Shown piece by piece: positions 58,064 to 64,000 of a DNA stretch of 64,000 nucleotides. The notes under the pieces were generated by a model. The model worked only from the letters and a program-made list of their open reading frames with translations, ran no database searches and had not been told where the DNA came from. The number at the start of each line of letters is the position of its first letter. The stretch's first letter is position 1. Origin of the DNA: Blasia pusilla (Eukaryota > Marchantiophyta > Marchantiopsida > Blasiales); NCBI GenBank assembly GCA_050084515.1, contig CM114271.1, forward strand, positions 15,562,001 to 15,626,000. The letters are read 5' to 3'. A program made the translations under genes and the position numbers.

Positions 58064-58306
58064 TCAGGAGGTCCATCCGAATAAGAATGTGTCAAATCTC
58101 GCCAAGAACGCACATCCCCCAGTGTAAACGCAAGCCGGAACTCTTACTGTAAACATGGCACGAAGAGTACAGAAGAAGTCGGAAGAATCTGATACAACCC
58201 ATTCTGGAACTATTGTGGCTACAACGGGAGGCCGGAGTTGTACAGGACCAATGTCCGTCGTTGACCAATGAGAAGCAGGGCTTAGCAAGACTTTGAGAAG
58301 ACTCAT
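58064..58306 (-). CDS. Small open stretch, unknown
   Basis: 80 codons on the minus strand, MSLLKVLLSPASHWSTTDIG start. No recognised domain. It may be an exon upstream of the candidate exons at 57.8-56.5 kb. Confidence 0.2.
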   Translation of the reverse strand: MSLLKVLLSPASHWSTTDIGPVQLRPPVVATIVPEWVVSDSSDFFCTLRAMFTVRVPACVYTGGCAFLARFDTFLFGWTS

Positions 58307-58309
58307 GAA

Positions 58310-59436
58310 ACCGTCAGTTCAGATGAGAGTATGCAAACCTAACACAAGATGTGTACGAATTACAAGAGGAAACTTGTAGAGATGATTGGTTGGACATGGA
58401 TGTTAATGTGCATCTGGAAGCCTAGTGTGGAGCTGACTTGCAAGGAGAGACTCGTGCGCAGCTGCACAAGCCATCCCGTGATTGCATGCAGAAACTACTC
58501 AGAATGTGAGAGATGCACGGAGAGAGAGGTAGAGAGAGAGACCAGTGATACATATAGTTGAGCATCGGACCAATGGCGTGTCACCGCGTGAGCACCATGA
58601 TTTATATTCATACATTTTTTTGCGCTCACGGGTGAGAGATGTCTAGCTTAAGGTACTTATCTGATCCCCCCTCTGCGCAACCACGAGGCCATAAGCAGAT
58701 CCCGTCAACCACCGCTCTGGAGATTGTCATCGGTTATCTGAAATGAGCTCTACCCCACATTTCCACAGCCCATCCGATCCCATCCATCCACACTGACCGC
58801 TACGACGAGTCAGCCTTACCAGGTTCACTCAGTGAACTACCTTGCATGATCCCAGTAGAACCGCAGACCTCGCATCTAAAAGACGGAGAGGCCAGATTAG
58901 ACAGGCTTACAGGGATGATGCAGTACTTCCACAACAGTTGACCTAAAAGGCCTCATCACAACGGACGTGTAGAGTCCGAATTTGGCCATGATTTCTTCGG
59001 CATCCGAACGTTTCGTGAGGACAAATGCACAACAACGAACTCCGGAGTTACACCCGCTAAGGTCAGGAAGCGGGCCACGAAAGAAAAGGAATTTTCAATC
59101 CTTCGCCAACAGAACAAGGCCCACCCACGATCTTCACTCCCCGCTTCCACCTGGCACGTCTTCCGCTTTTCGCGACCCCGCTAAAAGTACTTTTCCTTGC
59201 ACTCACCATCCCTGTCATGGCCCGCATATCTTTTTTCGTTGCCTCATCTTCGCTCGGGCCCCCACATAGCGCAGGTCGCTTGCGCCGACCTCTTCTCATT
59301 GTAGTCACTTTTTTATTATTCACTTTTTAAAAAAGATTGTAAGGTAGTATTTTGGGATATCCTCACGTGTATTTTCTCAACGAAGGTCGGAGGGTTACCC
59401 TAAACCTTAATCTTCCGCTAAGTTTTCTAAAAATAC
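58310..59436. other. No gene recognised
   Basis: Mixed DNA. Overlapping open frames at 58956-59323 on both strands lack family features. Confidence 0.45.
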
Positions 59437-59441
59437 TTTTA

Positions 59442-59644
59442 TCTATATTATTAAGAGAGAATGTTTTTTAATTTGCAAACATCTATTTGTTTTGTGGCAC
59501 TTGGACATAAAAAAATGTTTCATATGGTACAGGCTACAAGAAAAAAATTGAATTTGTATGAAACATCATTAATCTCTTCCCTTCACGGGCGATACACTAG
59601 CTCTTCAAACACTTTTTTATTTTCTATTCATCGCACGAACACCT
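59442..59644 (+). mobile_element. Mini-Helitron, first of two abutting copies
   Basis: Begins TCTATATTATTAAG, a common 5' end of plant Helitrons. Shares with the second copy the words AAAAAAATGTTTCA, TCTTCCCTTCACGGGC and ACACTAGCTCTTCAAACACTTTTTT. It ends CATCGCACGAACACCTTA, a decayed terminal hairpin that lacks the final CTAG because the second copy starts there. Confidence 0.65.
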
Positions 59645-59857
59645 TATCTATATTATTAAAGGAGATTGCCTTCTTGATTGACCTCTCTGCTTGACACGTG
59701 ACAATTGGACAGCAAAAAAATGTTTCACATACTTCGGGAAGCAAGGGTAAAATTGGAATTTATGTGTAATATCATTAATGTCTTCCCTTCACGGGCCCTA
59801 CACTAGCTCTTCAAACACTTTTTTTATTTCTCGTGCATCACACGGGCACCTTACTAG
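59645..59857 (+). mobile_element. Mini-Helitron, second of two abutting copies
   Basis: Begins TCTATATTATTAAAGG and ends with CGTGCATCACACGGG, a near hairpin, then CACCTTACTAG followed by T. TC start, hairpin and CTAG end are the Helitron signature. About 213 bp, non-coding, so it depends on an autonomous element. No target duplication, as expected for rolling-circle insertion. Confidence 0.7.
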
Positions 59858-61491
59858 TCATCTTAATGGGGGCTCATAACATCGGAACACGAATGAAACG
59901 TACACCGCACAATCCCTTATGGGTGCTAAATTTCTAACTACTCTTATTTCCAATGTACTTTATCACATTTCGGTGATGCTTATTTTTTTCCGGATAGGAT
60001 GTGGCTTTGCCGCTTGGGTGGGCAAGCAAGGACGGTTTAAGACAAAGCTAGATCGTCCATAGCCTCATCTACGTGTGCAAGATGTCTTCCATGGGAATGG
60101 ACGCCCATAATCATCGTGCAACATATGACCGGTTTCTACCAATGTCAGCTAGATTCGGGATTACGTGTTGAAATCTTAAATAGTGTAACCCTTCGTCAAG
60201 TTTGTTTGTTTTTTTAAATCTATAATTTTATGGGAGAGTGCAATGTCCAAGCGTAAACACCCAAGGGTCCGACACTTGGCTATTTGGCCAACTGCAAAGG
60301 AGAATTTTTAGACCGGTTCACACATGATTTTCATAATTCCTTAACCATTGGATGGGGTTCGTTAGGGTTTTTGTGCATCCGCCATGATAACTATTTTTTT
60401 TAATCATTCAAATTTTTTTCCTTGAAGTTAGGTCTACTCCATGAGGGAGGTTTGTTGATTTAATGGCCCTCTTGTTACTCAAAGATGTGTATTTATGTAT
60501 TACAAAAAACTTTCGAACCTCCAAACTCATACCGTGCACACTGTAGCCTTTGCTCAAGTAACATCAAGTCTTTACTTCTTTTTATTTCATTTACATATGC
60601 AACGACATATTACAAGCTATTCAGGCTTAAGTTATTGCTTAGGTTCTTAGATTTTTTGACATACATACTCATGGAACAAAATTATACAAGCCATCCAGGC
60701 TGAAGCTACTACTGAGCTTCTTCGAGCTCTACTCTAGGTCCTTCAAAAGGATACAAATGTAGTTTTTCAGAAAATAGCTCGATTCTTAATTTTGCTAAAC
60801 TGCCCTTATTGCATTTCAGGTACTCTACTGAGTGATCGCGCATGTGGCCCCATTGTTAGTCGCCTTCTTGTCATCCATGTTACAGACACAGGTCACAAGC
60901 TAGAACGCGGCAACTCTCACTCCTAGTTTGGCTCCTTGAGCAGCTCCCACTCATGGTTTGGCTCCTTCAGCAGCTCCCACTCTTTGTTCAACTCCTTCAC
61001 CAACTCCTGGTTAGAAATTGCCTCCCGATTCTCTAAATGATGCATCACCTCTTGTCTTCGATAGCTCCTGCCCCAAGTGCCGCTCCAGGTTCAAGTTCAG
61101 CTCCCAACCTACAAGCACCCTCAACACACAAGCGCAAAATAGATCAAAGCAACAAAAATGACCGGAATGGCAACAGGAATAACATCAAAGAAGTTCAACC
61201 AAGGAAAGGAGAAGACTATAATTAAGGTGGCTTCACAAAAAAATTTTGGTATAAGGAAAGCGGATCATGAGCCATTGGACAGTTCAAAATGGTATCCCTC
61301 TCTGTGGAAGAATCCTATGCTCCTCCATGTCTAAGAGTTCTCAACTCAAATACTCGACTCTACACCAATCAACCTATAAAGTCTCCAGAAAGCATACAAC
61401 TTCAGTGGCACTAGGAATCGGAGGGTCATATGGGCATCACTATCGAATCTTTAGCACGGTCTCAGTTGTGAGTTTACGACAATAGAGATGT
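59858..61491. other. No gene recognised; fragments of repeats
   Basis: 60843-60900 is an inverted fragment of the gypsy 3' untranslated segment (matches about 14325-14375). At 60925-61010 a 33-bp phrase with GGCTCCTTCAGCAGCTCCCA is repeated in tandem. It is followed by an open stretch (61037-61225) with a Pro/Ala/Ser-rich start and an Asn/Lys/Arg-rich end, perhaps part of a retroelement gag. Confidence 0.4.
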
Positions 61492-62011
61492 TGTCACATC
61501 TTTTAGGATAGATCGGTGAGATCTAGTAGAGCGCCCTCATGAGTAGTGGAGGACAGGCTCAGTAGGTTGAGGATGAGCGGTTGAGGCCCGGGGAAACTTG
61601 AGAGAGCAGATTTCCCCTTCGTTTCGGCTCATTTGGAGCCATATTGAAGAACTTACTATTTTAGGTAAGTACCATTTTGAATACCTAATCGGCTTTCTAT
61701 TTTTGGTAAGTGACCATTGACCTCCTACATTAGGTCAAGAGCCAAGGAGATGACTTGGGATCATAAGTTACCATGGAGAGAGCTTGGGAGAAGGGAGGGG
61801 TATACCTCAACAAGAGAGAGCTTGAGAGCTCATTTTCTCTTTGTTGAACCTCTTGGCATGAGGCGGCGGAGCTATGGTCTTGCTTGTCTTGTGTGTGTAA
61901 CCCAAACCTCTTATTAGGAGAGTGGGTTTGGTTTGACATTGAGAGAGACATGTGAGAGTGCACACATGTGAAAACTATGGTGTTGTGAGAGAGATTGGAT
62001 CTTATTTTACA
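61492..62011 (+). repeat. 5' LTR of gypsy copy 3
   Basis: About 520 bp matching 14602-15118 of copy 1, ending near TTGGATCTTATTTTA. The 125-bp segment that ends the 3' LTRs of copies 1 and 2 is absent here. The following 550 bp (62012-62565) has no visible match in the other copies. Confidence 0.75.
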
Positions 62012-63583
62012 AAGAGAGAATTAGTGCGTGAGAGAGCTTCATGGGGGACCTCGCACGTCACTCGCTGGTTTTGCAGGTTGGGGATTGTATCCTCTGTTCA
62101 GCGGTTCATGGGAGTGCTCACTGGAGCAAGAGCCGCTTACTTATGATGTTTCCTTTGCCAATTTTTCGTGTGAAAGAGTGGCGCGCGGAAGCGCTGCACA
62201 ATTTTTGATAGGGATTGAGTATGGGGGCGAGTTGCCCCATGCCGATGCTCTCCGAAGCACCATGTAGCTTGCTTATTTGTATTTTCACAGGTTTTACATT
62301 TTTGTTGGAAGATATCAGCGCCGAAGCGGTGTCAAATTTTTTGTAGGAGAAAGAGACATTCGGCTTTATGAGAGTCCCTGTCAATTTTTACTGGAATGTC
62401 TGATTCAAAATATTTTTTAACGCTGTCGTGAAGCTGTGCACATTGTGCAATTTGAAGTTGCGAGCAAAAATTTATGGTCAATCTTGCAAAACTGCCATTG
62501 CTAGGAAAATTTTAGGGTTAAATTGTTGAAACCCTAAACCAGCCGCCACGACGGCGGCGGCCGTCACCGTCAATGGTCCGCCATCGATGGTCAACCATCA
62601 CCATTTATGGTTAATCGGCACCATCAACGGTCAACCGTCCACCGTCCACCGTCCATTGTGTGCCGCCGCCACCGCCTAGCGCTGCTTAGAGCCGCGTTCG
62701 TCCGTTGTCCACCCTTTGGTTGCCATTGCCGCCATTACGGAGTGGAGGATCTTCCACAATGACCGTTGATTCTCTGATTGTGTCGCCACCACATACTTTT
62801 TTTTGGCCGCCACCGTCATTGTAGTTTCGTCATCAACCAGTGATGGCACATGACCTCAGGTTATGGTGTTTGAGTTTTCATTTCATGCTACCATGTTGTG
62901 ATTGGTATCCGCTTGACGATGATCGAGTATCGTGTCGTGACGCCCGTAGCCGCAACGCGCCGCCGATTGCCGCGCCATGCCGCTCATGCCGCACTGCACC
63001 ATCTCGATTGCGGAACTGCTCCTTGACTAAGGAACATAGCGTGTGAATTTTTGATTGAGGAGGGTATGCCGCCGAGTGCCACATCCCATTCCCGAGTGTC
63101 GTGCCATTTGTAGCTGTTCCGTGCCGCTAGTGCCATACCGGACGGCTAGACCTGCACCGCACATCGAGGAGGTTTGAGCATCGTCGGTACGAGAGGAGTA
63201 CGACTTGCTGATTGGAGGAGTTTTCTTCACGAACGGGTTGGGGTCGAGATTTGCAGTTTCTGAGGAGCGACATCGACATTATTGTCAAGTTACCCATTTA
63301 GATTTCTTACCCTTCACATGTGAGGGATTTCTGGATATTTGGTTTCATGTTGATGCTCGGAGCATCGATGATGTATGTAGGGGACATAGACCTGTGTGGG
63401 ATGTCCAGAGTTGAGGATGGTTTGTCGATGGGATGATGTTGATTTGCCGCACCACGCTGGTTGTTGCGGCATAGGACACGTCTCAGTGAGAGAGTGTAGA
63501 TTGAGTGCCGCCTGTTTAGTTTAAGTGATTGAGGGATTACTCGCGAGATTGAGTGATTATGTGAGAGGGACACGAGGGCCATC

Positions 63584-64000
63584 ACGGCGTCCTTTCAAGA
63601 TTTTGAGAGGCAAGGTAGTGGATCTGAGAATAGCTCTGGAGGGTTACCCGGAGTGGTGCGAGGTCTCGAGGATCTCCACGTGAGAGACCACCTCGATCTC
63701 CTTCTATGTCGTCTTCAAACGAGGGGGAGCATATAGAGGAGTGTGTTATTGATCCACCGTATACATTGAGTGGTCCTACCAGTAGGGCATACGAGATGGA
63801 CGACCGGGGTAGAGGACCGCATAGGTTTTCGGGTGTTGTATGCACTATAGAGCTACACGACTTCATTGCGGAGTTTAGGAGTTGGTGTGACTCACAACGA
63901 GCTAGGAACTCAAGAGAGTTCAACTCGTTCACAGCATGGAACGGTATGTTCCAGCATTTAGAGGGGGCGCCCATGGAAGATTACCATGAGTTCTCCCACA
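63584..64000 (+). pseudogene. gag, 5' part, copy 3 (partial)
   Basis: Aligned with the copy 1 start at 7055, but the ATG reads ACG (63584) and one T is missing near 63639. From there the frame is open to the window end: HIEECVIDPPYTLSGPT then DDRGRGPHRFSGVV and FQHLEGAPMEDYHEFS. At the place where copy 1 has TAG (about 7137) this copy has CGG. If a downstream start is used, the copy could still be largely coding. Confidence 0.7.

Larger units (their letters stand above)
61492..64000 (+). mobile_element. Methyltransferase-type Ty3/gypsy element, copy 3 (cut by window end)
   Basis: Starts TGTCACATC like the other LTRs, followed by leader (from about 62012) and gag. It runs off the window, so the protease, methyltransferase and pol cannot be judged. 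It is the only copy here with the 5' LTR, a full leader and a largely open gag. Confidence 0.85.

Noticed and set aside
1-64000. CRISPR arrays, rRNA, tRNA, organelle insertions
   Set aside because: No spaced identical repeats, rRNA-like blocks, convincing tRNA B-box with cloverleaf, or recognisable chloroplast or mitochondrial genes were seen.

Overview
The window looks like nuclear DNA of a land plant, probably a non-seed plant such as a bryophyte. Only one host gene is clear: a COBRA-like GPI-anchored wall protein (minus strand, 25761-23279, two exons, one 476-nt intron). The rest is mostly transposable elements and their relics in AT-rich DNA. The lineage is an inference from (i) the plant-only COBRA family, (ii) a Ty3/gypsy retrotransposon that carries a cytosine-5 DNA methyltransferase, a combination I know from a charophyte alga and dinoflagellates, and (iii) a relic of a beta-class amino-methyltransferase, a type I know as N4-cytosine methyltransferase in liverworts. 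I cannot name the species. I see no rRNA, tRNA, CRISPR array or bacterial-type operon.

Layout. 0-3 kb: several minus-strand open stretches with plausible splice sites, not recognised. 3-4.4 kb: very AT-rich, ending in a Helitron-like terminus. 4.7-5.9 kb: relic of an unrecognised coding sequence. 6.05-15.24 kb: Ty3/gypsy copy 1 (plus strand), with 5' leader, gag with two zinc knuckles, protease, cytosine-5 methyltransferase, reverse transcriptase/RNase H, integrase, C-terminal PHD finger and 3' LTR. 15.3-17.8 kb: old satellite-like array with a monomer near 165 bp, interrupted by a GC-rich hAT-like MITE. 18.2-21.8 kb: a complete but dead PIF/Harbinger element with TIRs and TAA duplications. 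23.3-25.8 kb: the COBRA-like gene. 27.2-28.2 kb: a 1006-bp solo LTR with a 5-bp target duplication. 29.0-29.6 kb: a 573-bp hAT-like MITE with a perfect 8-bp duplication. 31.7-33.0 kb: a Ty1/copia relic with a MITE inserted in its reverse transcriptase. 33.2-39.9 kb: gypsy copy 2 (minus strand), heavily deleted but still carrying the methyltransferase. 42.4-43.7 kb: the beta-class methyltransferase relic. 43.9-47.3 kb: AT-rich DNA with a recurring short motif. 48.2-48.5 kb: another MITE. 50-59 kb: lower-repeat DNA with several unrecognised open stretches. 59.44-59.86 kb: two abutting mini-Helitrons. 61.49-64.0 kb: gypsy copy 3 (5' LTR, leader, start of gag), cut by the window end.

The main result is the gypsy family. 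One polyprotein combines a predicted writer of 5-methylcytosine, placed between protease and reverse transcriptase, with a predicted chromatin reader, a C4HC3 PHD finger where chromoviruses carry a chromodomain. The methyltransferase is seen in two copies and the domain order agrees between them. Copy 1 is dead: most premature stops in its pol look like C-to-T changes at Gln or Arg codons, as expected if the element was itself methylated. The window therefore holds remnants of two unrelated DNA methyltransferases, one of them carried by a retrotransposon.
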